64,000 nt of DNA. Source: Dyadobacter sp. CY323. GTDB taxonomy: Bacteria; Bacteroidota; Bacteroidia; Cytophagales; Spirosomataceae. Of this stretch, positions 9,134 through 18,094 are shown one piece after another (position 1 is the first letter of the stretch; each line of letters opens with the position of its first letter). A program made the translations under genes and the position numbers. The stretch lies in NCBI RefSeq assembly GCF_021390245.1, contig NZ_JAJUXH010000010.1, positions 1-64,000 of the forward strand, read 5' to 3'. Under the pieces are notes generated by a model that saw nothing but the letters and a program-made list of their open reading frames with translations, was not told the DNA's origin and made no database searches.

Positions 9134-10231
9134 ATGTCAAATCGAATAGCAATACACTACTGGAAGTGTGACCGCCCGTCGGCATTTTACACGCTAACCA
9201 ATGAACGGCTCACGGACAGCGACTCGCTCGCCATTGAAAAGTCTTTAAAACACCAACTGGAAAAAAGGTTTGGGATCCGTTCATTTTCACTCCGCAAGGC
9301 TGGCGGACAAGGAAATCACATCACTTATCTCGCTGAATATGAAAACGATACTTACTTTCTCCGTCTGGAAAATGGCCCTGAGGGGGACGATTACATGGAG
9401 ATCGAGGCAAAAGTACTGGATCTGGTACGTCAGGCCGGAGTTCCCACGCCGAAGGTTTATGCCGTAGACGCAACCCGGTCCGAGGTAACGTTTTCCTATC
9501 AAATGCTGGAATTCAGCAACTATCCGGATTTAAATAAAATTTACAAAGACGGAAATCTGGACCTCGTCCGCATTGCGGAGACCATCGGCGAGAATATCGC
9601 AAAATGGCAATCCATCACGCCAGCTGGTTTCGGCCCGTTTAATCCGGGATTATTGAGGCAGTATGATGAATTAAAAGGCCTGCACAAAACCTATCCGGAC
9701 TACTACTTTCTTAACTGGAACAAGCATCTCAATTTTCTGGTAGAAGGCGGTTTGCTGACTGAAACCGAAGCAATGGATATTGAAATACTGGTCGGAAGGC
9801 ACAGGCATTACCTGGAACTGGATCAGGGCTGTCTGGTCCATAAAGATCTGGCGCTCTGGAATATTCTTGGAAATGCGGATGAGATCAAAGCATTCATCGA
9901 TTGGGACGATACCATTTGCGGCGACCCCACCGATGATCTTTCCTTGCTCGCCTGTTTCCATTCCGGCGAGGTGGTCGCGGCTGCGATTCAGGGATATCAA
10001 AAAGGCCGGGAGCTTCCTAAACATTTCCTGACCAGGTTCTGGCTGCATTTAATAAGAAATATTATTGTAAAAGCCGTTATACGTGTCGGAGGTGGCTATT
10101 TCGACCGCAAATCAGATTTCTTCCTGTTGGGCTCGGGAGCAACCGGTACATCGCTCAGGGATTTTACAAAACGACGAATCGAGCTAGCCTGCGAGGGTTT
10201 GCAGAACTTGAAACAAATCAAAGACCTATGA
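9134..10231 (+). CDS. APH-type small-molecule kinase (aminoglycoside phosphotransferase fold)
   Basis: A 365-residue cytoplasmic kinase of the choline-kinase/APH superfamily. The N lobe shows GGQGNHITYLAEYENDTYFLRLE near 55-80. The catalytic loop is LVHKDLALWNILG near 235 (H-x-D-x4-N), and the Mg-binding aspartate is in FIDWDDTICGDPTDDLSLL near 255. All key residues are present, so it should be active. The start follows the BASS stop by one base, and the end overlaps the aldolase start by four bases (ATGA type), so it is translationally coupled inside the catabolic operon. It is therefore more likely a metabolic sugar or sugar-acid kinase than an antibiotic-resistance enzyme. The true substrate is unknown. 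Confidence 0.85.
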   Translation: MSNRIAIHYWKCDRPSAFYTLTNERLTDSDSLAIEKSLKHQLEKRFGIRSFSLRKAGGQGNHITYLAEYENDTYFLRLENGPEGDDYMEIEAKVLDLVRQAGVPTPKVYAVDATRSEVTFSYQMLEFSNYPDLNKIYKDGNLDLVRIAETIGENIAKWQSITPAGFGPFNPGLLRQYDELKGLHKTYPDYYFLNWNKHLNFLVEGGLLTETEAMDIEILVGRHRHYLELDQGCLVHKDLALWNILGNADEIKAFIDWDDTICGDPTDDLSLLACFHSGEVVAAAIQGYQKGRELPKHFLTRFWLHLIRNIIVKAVIRVGGGYFDRKSDFFLLGSGATGTSLRDFTKRRIELACEGLQNLKQIKDL

Positions 10232-11004
10232 AAGCCGACGCCCGTCATTTAGGAATTGGAACCTGGTTATCGATCGGCTCCCCCGTCATCGCCGAAATGG
10301 CTTCGGAATGTGGTTTCGAATGGTTATTGCTGGACCTGGAACACGGCTGCATTACTGAATCCGGTGTGCTAGCTTGTCTGCAAGCCGCAAAAAGGGAGGA
10401 TATCAAACTGATCGTCCGCGTGGGTTCGCTGGATACTGCGCTGATCGCGCACGTACTCGACTGGGGCGCGTCGGGTATTATGCTGCCACATGTTTCTACG
10501 CCCGGGCAGGCCGAAATGTGTGTACGTGCCATGCAATATCCCCCGCATGGTTCGCGTGGGTTTTCCAGTTCTGCACGTGCATTTAAATACGGCTTGAATG
10601 CACCGAAAAATATGCTGGAATGGGTTCCTCCGCTTTTTTTAGCCCAAATTGAAAATTATGACGGTGTCGTAAATTCAGAAGCGATCGCCGCGGTCGGGGG
10701 TGTCGATATGCTTTTCGTGGGACCGGCAGACCTTAAACTGGCTCTTTCCTTTCACTCCGGAGAAAAGCAAATGTCATTTGATGAGGCATTAATCAATGTA
10801 AATCAATCGGCACAAATACATGGGAAACAAACCGGTATTCTGGTTCGAAATCCGCAAGATATTCCTGCATTACAGCAAACAGGGTTTACCTGCCTGGCAC
10901 TGGGCTCGGATGTGTCCTACCTCAGGGATGGGTTTCTGGGAAGTTTGAAAGGGATTAAAGCTGAAAAGTCCCCGGCTTCTACCAAAAACGAACTCCGATC
11001 TTAA
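10228..11004 (+). CDS. HpcH/HpaI family class II aldolase
   Basis: A 258-residue metal-dependent TIM-barrel aldolase of the HpcH/HpaI, GarL and RhmA group. These enzymes cleave 2-keto-3-deoxy acids, often releasing pyruvate and an aldehyde. Catalytic and metal residues are recognisable: LLLDLEHG with His39, IVRVG with Arg64, AQIENYDG with Glu142 and VGPADL with Asp168. The length fits the family. It is the last gene of the operon and overlaps the kinase. The final 26 bp overlap the 3' end of a minus-strand gene. Context suggests it finishes catabolism of a sugar acid released by the sialidase-like protein; the exact substrate is inferred only. Confidence 0.9.
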   Translation: MKADARHLGIGTWLSIGSPVIAEMASECGFEWLLLDLEHGCITESGVLACLQAAKREDIKLIVRVGSLDTALIAHVLDWGASGIMLPHVSTPGQAEMCVRAMQYPPHGSRGFSSSARAFKYGLNAPKNMLEWVPPLFLAQIENYDGVVNSEAIAAVGGVDMLFVGPADLKLALSFHSGEKQMSFDEALINVNQSAQIHGKQTGILVRNPQDIPALQQTGFTCLALGSDVSYLRDGFLGSLKGIKAEKSPASTKNELRS

Positions 11005-12982
11005 CTCCGAATTTATTGAAACCTGCCTCGATCTTTTGAAACGTGGTAGACAGGTGAGGCACCTCGGACTTGTAAATGCTACCCAGCCCGGCAGCCCCGA
11101 AAGCTTCCAGAAATGCCCCAAAATGAACTTTTTGAATTTCTACACCCAAACCTCCGGACAAGAATAACATGGTCTTTTGAAGATCTGCCACATCATCGCT
11201 TTCGGTAAATGTAGAATGGTTTTCATATTTATAAGACAATGGAACCTGCAATTCCGGGCCAAATCTCACATAAGGCCGAAGCTTCCCCGGATTGGTATTC
11301 GGAAGATGCAGTTTGATCCCCAGCGACACATTCACCCCGTCGATCGTAAAATCCTCTAATGTCGATCCGGTGGAGCCGGTGGAATAAAAACTGGTTTTAA
11401 AGTATTCAACACCCACCAGGAATTCTGCCAGGTTCTTGTGGTCGATATAGGCTAATGCGATCCCACCCGAGGCCATCCAGCCGGTTGCCATATCTCTTTT
11501 TACGTCCCCGACGCTGTATTCAGGCATTACTGCTGCAAAACTCCCGATCAGTTGCGGGCGCCACCAGCTGCCGCCTTTGCAGTTTTTGGCCAGATCCAAA
11601 CCGTTTTTTATTTCTTGATCCAGTGCGGCCTGGTTACAAGTCCTGACCGACTTCATTTGCTCATAGATTTCCGCCGTTCTGGCGCACTCGCCAATTTTGT
11701 TGAAGTCTTCAATCTTGTTCCGATAGCCCGTCAGAATGCTGTCACTTTCGGCAAATCTGCTGATGGAATCGTTCAAACTTGCGTACGATTTCAGAATTGC
11801 AGCGGCATTGTTACAACCATTGAGAAAAGTCACCGTTTCTCTCCACAACCGTTTTGACCGAACGATGTTGCAGTTTGAAAGTTCTCTGCGCACCAATGTG
11901 ATTCCTCTCGTGAAACTTTCGAGCCCGCTGCAATCCGCAGTATTACGCGGCCGGGGAGTGGGAGGTGCAGGAAGTGTAGCCACATAGCTGGAATACTCAT
12001 TCTGAATGCAGCCTTTCATGGTCGACCGGATCTCGGCCGGAAGTTCGTCCGTCCAGGAAATCAGGCTTGTGTAGGCACTTCTCACCGTTTCGGCGTTGGT
12101 TTTGTTCTTTTTGAGTATATCGATTTTTTGCCGGGTACTTTTAAATTCCTTTAATCTGGTAATGAGAAAATCAGATGTTTTAATGGTCGACTTATTTGTT
12201 TCCACATGCCTGATCAAAAGGTCTATATCGCAAAGCTTCGCGATCTCCGGAAGAGATTCCTTACCGTCCAGTCCGCTACTTAATTCTCTGATTCTCGTCT
12301 CAATCTCCGGAATGTCGATATTCCGAATGTCCCGGTAAGTTTCGAGCGCTTTTAGTTCCTCGTATGAAGAGCGGGTTTTCGCGGCGTTTCCTAAGTTTTT
12401 ACTACCCCATTTTGAAAGTTCATCCGCGATCCTCAGCCCATCCACATACTGTTCTCTGAGCGTACTATTTGCATTCCCGCCCAGTGTTTTGGCATTTGTG
12501 AAGTCACTTTTTGCGCCTGTAGTATCCAGCTTACTCAGCTTTTGGCGTCCGCGGTGCGCGAACTCAAAGCCGGTAATGACGCGTTGCTGGGATGTCAATT
12601 CGGAGAGATTTCCTTTGTTGATCTGGTTCAGACAGTCTTCAATTTTATCCTCAAAAAAACGAAGCGTACCGATGTCCCTTAATTTCCGGTACTCCTTGAA
12701 TTTATCGAGCGCTTCCGCATATTGTTCTTTTTTATAAAGCCTTTCTCCTTCTTTTACCAGCTCATTAATGACATTGATCTGCCTCGTCCGCAACATGAAA
12801 CTTGAATCTCGGGGATAAGACTTATACAATGCCAATGCTTCATTAAACTTCCCTGCATCGAGTTTTTCCTCGGCAATCATCCAGACGGAGTAAAGCTCTT
12901 TTTTTGTGAATTTTTCCTGTGACCAGGCTAATCCGGCATTTAAAAAAAGCAATAGGAAAGTCAGGTAAATGGTTAATCGCAT
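10979..12982 (-). CDS. Exported TPR-like protein with C-terminal outer membrane beta-barrel domain
   Basis: A 667-residue protein of unknown function. A signal peptide ends about residue 21 (LAWSQ). Residues 25-130 contain helical repeat-like segments (EEKLDAGKFNEALALYKSYP; GERLYKKEQYAEALDKFKEY) resembling TPRs. The middle (about 130-480) is largely helical, with several Cys residues and a short proline-rich stretch near 345. The last 190 residues look like an outer-membrane barrel (LAEFLVGVEYFKTSFYS, LRPYVRFGPELQVPL, FGVKIGVRFW) ending in an aromatic residue. Its start overlaps the end of the next gene upstream by ten bases, so the two form a pair. It could be an envelope scaffold; I do not recognise a named family. 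Confidence 0.75.
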   Translation of the reverse strand: MRLTIYLTFLLLFLNAGLAWSQEKFTKKELYSVWMIAEEKLDAGKFNEALALYKSYPRDSSFMLRTRQINVINELVKEGERLYKKEQYAEALDKFKEYRKLRDIGTLRFFEDKIEDCLNQINKGNLSELTSQQRVITGFEFAHRGRQKLSKLDTTGAKSDFTNAKTLGGNANSTLREQYVDGLRIADELSKWGSKNLGNAAKTRSSYEELKALETYRDIRNIDIPEIETRIRELSSGLDGKESLPEIAKLCDIDLLIRHVETNKSTIKTSDFLITRLKEFKSTRQKIDILKKNKTNAETVRSAYTSLISWTDELPAEIRSTMKGCIQNEYSSYVATLPAPPTPRPRNTADCSGLESFTRGITLVRRELSNCNIVRSKRLWRETVTFLNGCNNAAAILKSYASLNDSISRFAESDSILTGYRNKIEDFNKIGECARTAEIYEQMKSVRTCNQAALDQEIKNGLDLAKNCKGGSWWRPQLIGSFAAVMPEYSVGDVKRDMATGWMASGGIALAYIDHKNLAEFLVGVEYFKTSFYSTGSTGSTLEDFTIDGVNVSLGIKLHLPNTNPGKLRPYVRFGPELQVPLSYKYENHSTFTESDDVADLQKTMLFLSGGLGVEIQKVHFGAFLEAFGAAGLGSIYKSEVPHLSTTFQKIEAGFNKFGVKIGVRFW

Positions 12983-13794
12983 TTCAAAGGTACCGTTTGA
13001 GTTAGTGAGGCTGCGTATTGGTAATAATTGTTCGGAATGTGGCTCAGTTCTTTGGCATTCGCATTCTTAAAATCCTGACATTTCTCGTCCGCCGATTTTC
13101 GGAACTCTGCGGCCAGTTGCTGCAGCCTGGGATGCCGGGGATTAGCCTTGAATGCGTTTTTGAAGTTCTGATTAGCCACGCTGTAATCTTCGTCTTCGAC
13201 GGCTTTCAAACCATTATTTATATAGGTATCAAAAACCTGTTGGTCGGGCGCTGCCGGTAATTCTGTTTCAGGTTTAATGGCTGGTGCAGTCGGTTCAGCT
13301 GCCACGGTTGCCGATGCATTAGGATCCGGGATTACTGTGCTGGCCTGATCAGGCTGACTGGCCAAAGTGTCTGCTGCCGGAAAGGAAGCCTGACTTTGGG
13401 TGGGTAACAACTCATCGTCCGACACAATCACGGTCGGCTCACCCCTCATTTCATCAAACCGAGAGTAACGGTAAATCCAGTTTGCAATCCGGTTTGACAC
13501 CACTGGACCATTCGCGAAAAAGCTCCATATCATAATTCCGAGAATCACAAATGCAGCTGCATAAAGCCACTTTGGAAGTCTGGTTGCCTGTTTGGAAAAC
13601 TTAAGAAACAAAAACGCTGCAATTCCCACCGGCAGGATAGCCACCAGACCGAGCATTCCAAACAGAAGTAGAGAAAAGATCAGAAAAAGGGTGGCAGGTA
13701 TGCCGGACGAGACGGCACGGCCCCGTTTATGGTACTTTTTGAGGTCATCGGTATCCATCCAACCGACCTCCATTTTTTCATTGTTTTCAGGCAT
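12973..13794 (-). CDS. Inner membrane protein with proline/alanine-rich linker and C-terminal TPR-like region
   Basis: A 273-residue protein. A charged N terminus is followed by hydrophobic segments at about 33-66 and 77-95. A low-complexity linker rich in Ala, Pro, Thr and Glu (about 130-185) and a TPR-like helical pair (NGLKAVEDEDYSVANQNFKNAF near 210) come next, and the protein ends in TVPLKCD. The stop overlaps the start of the TPR/barrel gene by ten bases, which suggests coupled translation and a shared function spanning inner and outer membranes. No family is recognised. Confidence 0.7.
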   Translation of the reverse strand: MPENNEKMEVGWMDTDDLKKYHKRGRAVSSGIPATLFLIFSLLLFGMLGLVAILPVGIAAFLFLKFSKQATRLPKWLYAAAFVILGIMIWSFFANGPVVSNRIANWIYRYSRFDEMRGEPTVIVSDDELLPTQSQASFPAADTLASQPDQASTVIPDPNASATVAAEPTAPAIKPETELPAAPDQQVFDTYINNGLKAVEDEDYSVANQNFKNAFKANPRHPRLQQLAAEFRKSADEKCQDFKNANAKELSHIPNNYYQYAASLTQTVPLKCD

Positions 13795-13942
13795 AACCGT
13801 TGAGTCTGCTACTTTCAGTATTCTATTTTCCCGGTCATTTCAATGACCCTCATTCCAATACAATCTTCAATTTCCTGAAAATTATTTTGGAAAACTATTT
13901 TATGGTTGTACAAATGGCCTCGCTGATACCCGATAAAAAGCC

Positions 13943-13980
13943 AAAACGGACTTATGAGATAAACCCGACAAGCCCGTTTT
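13943..13980 (-). terminator. Probable terminator of the minus-strand membrane protein gene
   Basis: AAAACGGACTT and AAGCCCGTTTT form a stem of about 11 bp with one mismatch in the gap 13795-14051, just past the 3' end of the gene at 14052. Read on the minus strand, T-rich runs (TTTT, then CTTTTTA) follow. Nothing else is evident in this 257-bp gap. Confidence 0.5.
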
Positions 13981-14051
13981 TATTCAAATATAAGTTCAGG
14001 ATCATAATTCCTGGCGTCTGCTGATCTTGAGAAAACTTTTTTTAATCAACC

Positions 14052-15296
14052 CTATTTAAACCCAAATATCAAAGGAAACAAAAACGTTACGATCACAGTC
14101 CACAGGAAATAGACCGGCAGGTACAATGCAATGGTTTTCCCAACTCCGGCAATATCCGATTTTTTAGAGAGTACCCTGAAAAGCTGCGCCGCTACCAAAA
14201 GAAGATTGATCAAAATTAAAATATTACTGCCTAGCACCGCAGCCCGGTTCGGTGTAATACCCCATTCCGAGATCCTGAACAAAATCGCAGACAGTGCGAC
14301 GGCATTCACGAGTATAGTAACAACCGACAGCAGAAGTACCACCACTATTTCCGTCTGACTTTTCGTGCTTTTAGCCGTTTCGGCCACCGAAAAGAAAATG
14401 ATCGCCATTACGCCAATCAACAACGCATTGAAAATCAACAGAAACTCACGGTCGTTATAAGGATCTTTTCCCGAATAGGCGATCGCTACCAGATAAATGA
14501 CCAGCATCACCAACACCAGCGGACTGAATATCCGGGCAATCACCGGCGAAACTTTACCTACCAGCTGCGGATTGGTCTGCGTAAGATAAGTACCGACTAT
14601 CGGCGCGGCGGCAAGTCCGAAAATCCCGAAATATTGGAAATAAAGCTCTTCAATCCCAAATCCGATCAGTTTGAAAAGGTTGATCGTTAAGCCGGTCATA
14701 ATGCCGCCGGCGATCAGGATCAGCGTTGTCATGACGATCAGGTCGCCATTGTACCTCAAATAACCGAGCCGCTTATCGACATTATTCCTTGGTTCGCCCA
14801 CAAATGCAAATGCAAGTATCGCCCATAAAAACAGGCCTAAATGAATGCACGATAAGACCAGGGTATCGCTGTCTCTCACATCCGGCAGGGAATTAATAAA
14901 AATCAACCCCGTGAGCATGGCCCCGGCTATCAGCGCGATTTTACCGACTGAAAGATTATTTTTCCAGGCAAAATAGGCCGACAGCGCCGGAAAAACGATA
15001 AACCCAATATTCCGGGGATAGAAAAACTCTTCATCAATGGAGAAAAATCCAGGCAACTTTGCGATCAACCCCGCTATCAGGGAAGCAATGATCACAAACA
15101 CCAGGTCTTTGCTGTTGCCCCAGGAGACGTCTTCGTTGCCGGAACTTAACCGTTCGTTCCAAAACCGGACAAGCATATTGTCGGTAAGCTCGGGGTATAA
15201 AGCTTTAAATGCGCGTTTAAAGGATGGTTTGTCGGCCCGGTACAACCTTTCAAGCTGCTCAGGGTTGTCGAGATTGGCTAAGATTTCGTTTTTCAT
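14052..15296 (-). CDS. Polytopic integral membrane protein of unknown function
   Basis: Read from ATG at 15294-15296, this encodes 414 residues. A longer frame reaches 15377, but its extra N-terminal residues look non-coding and the next part (MKNEILANLDNPEQLERLY) is a natural start. Residues 1-60 are soluble and charged. About ten strongly hydrophobic segments follow (for example LVFVIIASLIAGLIAKLPGF, IALIAGAMLTGLIFI, IFSPLVLVMLVIYLVAIAY, YLPVYFLWTVIVTFLFPLIF). The layout resembles DUF4153-type membrane proteins, but I cannot confirm that family. It stands alone between the TPR/barrel pair and repeat cluster A. Confidence 0.75.
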   Translation of the reverse strand: MKNEILANLDNPEQLERLYRADKPSFKRAFKALYPELTDNMLVRFWNERLSSGNEDVSWGNSKDLVFVIIASLIAGLIAKLPGFFSIDEEFFYPRNIGFIVFPALSAYFAWKNNLSVGKIALIAGAMLTGLIFINSLPDVRDSDTLVLSCIHLGLFLWAILAFAFVGEPRNNVDKRLGYLRYNGDLIVMTTLILIAGGIMTGLTINLFKLIGFGIEELYFQYFGIFGLAAAPIVGTYLTQTNPQLVGKVSPVIARIFSPLVLVMLVIYLVAIAYSGKDPYNDREFLLIFNALLIGVMAIIFFSVAETAKSTKSQTEIVVVLLLSVVTILVNAVALSAILFRISEWGITPNRAAVLGSNILILINLLLVAAQLFRVLSKKSDIAGVGKTIALYLPVYFLWTVIVTFLFPLIFGFK

Positions 15297-15409
15297 AAAA
15301 ACAGTCTGACACATTAATTGGTGAATTGAAAAGTACTTTGTGATACAAAGTAAATCAATTCTGAAAATACTATGCAAGACATTACGCTTTTTTATTGTGC
15401 CGGAAATGT

Positions 15410-15672
15410 CTTTCTAGAAACAGGAGGCCCCGCTGGGGCCGCATTTACGTTTTGGATCCGATTTCCTAGAAGCAGGAGGCCCCGCTGGGGCCACATTTAC
15501 GTTTTAGATCCGATTTCCTAGAAACAGGAGGCCCCGCTGGGGCCCATTCGTTTAACTCCCCATAATTGTGAATGCAGCCGCGGAGCGGCTTCCTGTTTCT
15601 AGAAAGGAATAGCAGCACAGAAATAGGGCCCCGGCGGGGCCTCCTCGCATTTGCTGGAAACAGGTAGCTTCT
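15410..15672. repeat. Repeat family A cluster: 52-bp tandem repeat plus inverted copies
   Basis: CTAGAAACAGGAGGCCCC begins at 15414, 15466 (with AGCAGG) and 15518, a period of exactly 52 bp; the third copy departs after the GGGGCC. Inverted copies follow: CGGAGCGGCTTCCTGTTTC near 15580-15600, and GGGCCCCGGCGGGGCCTCCT near 15626-15645. GGCCCCGCTGGGGCC is itself palindromic, so each unit would fold into a GC-rich hairpin. The spaces between units are themselves repeated, so this is not a CRISPR. The gap 15378-15798 holds only this and the leader of the downstream hydrolase gene. Confidence 0.88.
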
Positions 15673-15798
15673 CCGAAACTTGGTCTGGCAACGATAACAT
15701 AAATTCATTTTTGCGCCTTTCATAAAATCAAGGTAACTTTTGAAGACAAAGGCGATTCCAGTGTAGATCGCAAAACCTAAAACTTTATAGAGAACAAC

Positions 15799-16686
15799 AT
15801 GAGCGAGATCAAAAAAGAGGATATTAAGCAGGAAGTCTTCGATTTGTACGACGACTATGCCCACGACCGGATCGACAGGCGAAATTTTATGCAAAGTCTG
15901 TCGGCCTATGCCGTCGGCGGGATGACCGTTGCTTCTCTGATGAGTTTTTTAATGCCTGATTATCAAGGAAATATCCAGGTTCAGGCAAATGATCCCCGCC
16001 TGAAATCGGACTACATTACTTATGATTCTCCAAAAGGCGGAAAGAAAATCAAAGCATTATTATCCAAACCCGAAGGTGCGACGGGCAAGCTGGGAGGCGT
16101 TATCGTGGTCCACGAAAACCGCGGCCTGAACCCATATATCGAGGATGTAGGCCGCAGAGCCGCATTGGCAGGTTTCCTTTCTATTGCTCCCGACGCATTA
16201 ACCCCCCTCGGCGGCTACCCGGGCAACGACGATCAGGGTAGGGAAATGCAAAGCAAACGCGACAGGAACGAAATGTCCGAAGACTTTATCGCCGCATTTG
16301 AATATCTGAAAAACCACAAAGATTGCAATGGAAAAATCGGTGTCGTTGGGTTCTGCTTTGGCGGCGGGATTTCCAACATGATGGCGGTCCGCGTGCCGGA
16401 ACTGGCAGCTTCGGTACCTTTTTACGGAGGCCAACCTGCGGTGGAAGATGTCCCGAAAATCAAAGCCCCGCTGCTTTTGCATTACGCCTCGCTGGATACG
16501 CGCGTAAATGAAGGCTGGCCGGCGTATGAAAAAGCATTAAAAGAAAACAAAAAAGAATATACGGCGTACATCTATCCCGACGTAAATCACGGTTTCCACA
16601 ACGATACTACGCCGCGTTACGATAAAGCGGCGGCCGAACTTGCCTGGAAACGTACCATTGATTTTTTCAATGAAAAGCTGGCATAA
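15799..16686 (+). CDS. Dienelactone hydrolase family protein with twin-arginine-like leader
   Basis: A 295-residue alpha/beta hydrolase. The N-terminal region has [10 protein letters not shown] followed by a hydrophobic stretch (about 30-52), resembling a Tat signal, so it may be exported or membrane-anchored. Family residues are in place: VVHENRG with Glu106, GFCFGGG with nucleophile Cys186, Asp233 in SLDTRVNEG and His264 in DVNHGFHND. Dienelactone hydrolases open lactones in aromatic breakdown, but many members, especially exported ones, have unknown esterase substrates. It is a single gene flanked by repeat cluster A and a strong terminator. Confidence 0.9.
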   Translation: MSEIKKEDIKQEVFDLYDDYAHDRIDRRNFMQSLSAYAVGGMTVASLMSFLMPDYQGNIQVQANDPRLKSDYITYDSPKGGKKIKALLSKPEGATGKLGGVIVVHENRGLNPYIEDVGRRAALAGFLSIAPDALTPLGGYPGNDDQGREMQSKRDRNEMSEDFIAAFEYLKNHKDCNGKIGVVGFCFGGGISNMMAVRVPELAASVPFYGGQPAVEDVPKIKAPLLLHYASLDTRVNEGWPAYEKALKENKKEYTAYIYPDVNHGFHNDTTPRYDKAAAELAWKRTIDFFNEKLA

Positions 16687-16700
16687 ATAAGGAAGTCGTT

Positions 16701-16730
16701 TAGCCCGGCGCGCCGGGCTAAACTTTTTTA
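16701..16730 (+). terminator. Factor-independent terminator of the hydrolase gene
   Basis: TAGCCCGGCGCGCCGGGCTA is a perfect 20-bp palindrome and is followed by AACTTTTTTAG. The T run reaches the stop codon of the convergent minus-strand gene that ends at 16728. Confidence 0.85.
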
Positions 16731-18068
16731 GTCAAAATTCCCGTCAAACGTTTTTCCCGTTTTCAGGTCTTTGAGCAGCACAGAATGGATTTCCCCAATG
16801 CCTGCAAACGTAATTCCCAGGCCGTAGATCTGTTTCAGAGGCTCCAAGTAATCGGTCTCATACACCTGCTTTTCATTGATAAAAACACGTGCGTGTTTGT
16901 TCACCACCTTCATTTGCACCGAGCCACCCTGATGCAGGTCCGCACCCAAAAAATTCAGCTGGTTGGATTCCCCCTGCTTGTTGATCTCCGAGAATTGCAG
17001 GTCTGTCCAGTGCACGCAGCCGGGTTTCATTACATCGAATAAATGTTTGGATGTCTCCCCAAACACCGTGACCCGAACTTGCGAACAGCGTACACCTGCG
17101 CGGGACGGCGATGTTTTTAATTTTATAAAAAGGTCAAAATTGTCCCCGTCGATGTGCGTAATATGGGTATTGATGAATTTTACAAAAAAGGTACGGTTGG
17201 TGTCCACACCGGCGTGTGAAACTTCCAGCGCGCTCACGCTCTTTTTTCCACTTATCAAAAGATCCGCGATCTCAATGGGATAAACCCGGGTAGTATCATA
17301 CATCATTTCTGCCGTCGCGGTCCAGCCATCCGTTTGCAAATACACGGATGCCGTGTCCAGCGCGTATCCATTCTTTTTCAGAACAGCATGATACCGGCCC
17401 GGAACTTCGTAATAATGGGAATAAAGACTGTCGCCCATCGTCACCGGTATTTTTCGGCCATCCCCGAATTCGATCACATACTGGTCTTTGGGATCGGTGT
17501 AGGCACCTAGCCCCGGAAGTACAAAAACAGCCGAATGCGGGTTGCCTCCAACCGGATTCTGGCAAACCAGCCGGACTTCTTCCGGCAGATGATTTACAAA
17601 AAACAATTTATACGAAAACACGAATGCAACGACAAGTACGATCATCCCGGCAAGCGCCAATGGCCATCGCTGCCGTTTCTCGTCAGATACGGAAGTCTCG
17701 ACAGGATCAATGACAATTACCGGCGAATATGAGACCTCTTCCCTGACCGCATTGTGAACTTGTGTAGTAAATACAGGCTTCGACGTATTGAAATTTTCCC
17801 AATCGCTGTAACCAATGTACCTCGCCAGGGCGTCGCGGGTAGCACGCTGCGGATAGTAACGTACATCCGTTCTGATTTTCCCAAAGATGCGTTTGAGCGT
17901 ATTGGGACTGATTTGAACCTGCGTCTTTTTGTAAAGCGTATAACCCAGCTTCACATAATCGCCGTTCGTCCATTTGCCGATGTCCGGCTTCCCATATACC
18001 TCACTTACAAGCCGGCAGCAGTGATCCAACTGATCCAAAGAGCTCGCCCTGACTTGTCCATTCTCCAT
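16728..18068 (-). CDS. Membrane-anchored HTH-like protein with periplasmic sensor-like region; candidate transmembrane regulator
   Basis: A 446-residue protein. Residues 1-95 are soluble and have a helical, HTH-like look (ISPNTLKRIFGK near 53, then RATRDALARYIGYSDWENF near 75). A single transmembrane segment lies at about 135-157 (WPLALAGMIVLVVAFVFSYK). The C-terminal 290 residues would be periplasmic: a PKD-like stretch (YVIEFGDGRKIPV, SHYYEVPGRYHAVLKKNGY near 200-240), then a beta-rich region resembling a concanavalin-type laminin-G fold. Cytoplasmic DNA-binding-like head, one membrane span and periplasmic ligand-binding-like region is the plan of ToxR/CadC-type regulators. It lies opposite the SusC gene at 18245 with 176 bp between them. 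The regulator role is inferred. Confidence 0.7.
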   Translation of the reverse strand: MENGQVRASSLDQLDHCCRLVSEVYGKPDIGKWTNGDYVKLGYTLYKKTQVQISPNTLKRIFGKIRTDVRYYPQRATRDALARYIGYSDWENFNTSKPVFTTQVHNAVREEVSYSPVIVIDPVETSVSDEKRQRWPLALAGMIVLVVAFVFSYKLFFVNHLPEEVRLVCQNPVGGNPHSAVFVLPGLGAYTDPKDQYVIEFGDGRKIPVTMGDSLYSHYYEVPGRYHAVLKKNGYALDTASVYLQTDGWTATAEMMYDTTRVYPIEIADLLISGKKSVSALEVSHAGVDTNRTFFVKFINTHITHIDGDNFDLFIKLKTSPSRAGVRCSQVRVTVFGETSKHLFDVMKPGCVHWTDLQFSEINKQGESNQLNFLGADLHQGGSVQMKVVNKHARVFINEKQVYETDYLEPLKQIYGLGITFAGIGEIHSVLLKDLKTGKTFDGNFD

Positions 18069-18094
18069 AACACTAGTAAAGTAAAAATCTGTTT

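Noticed and set aside
9134-10231. Antibiotic resistance (aminoglycoside phosphotransferase) reading of the kinase
   Set aside because: The fold is shared, but the gene is translationally coupled to a catabolic operon, so a metabolic kinase is more likely.
6799-11004. Canonical sialic acid (Nan) catabolic operon
   Set aside because: No N-acetylneuraminate lyase, ManNAc kinase or epimerase, or MFS/TRAP sialic-acid transporter is present; only the propeller protein is sialidase-like.
15414-15545. CRISPR-like array of 52-bp period
   Set aside because: The sequence between the palindromes is also repeated, there are no unique spacers, and no cas genes are present.
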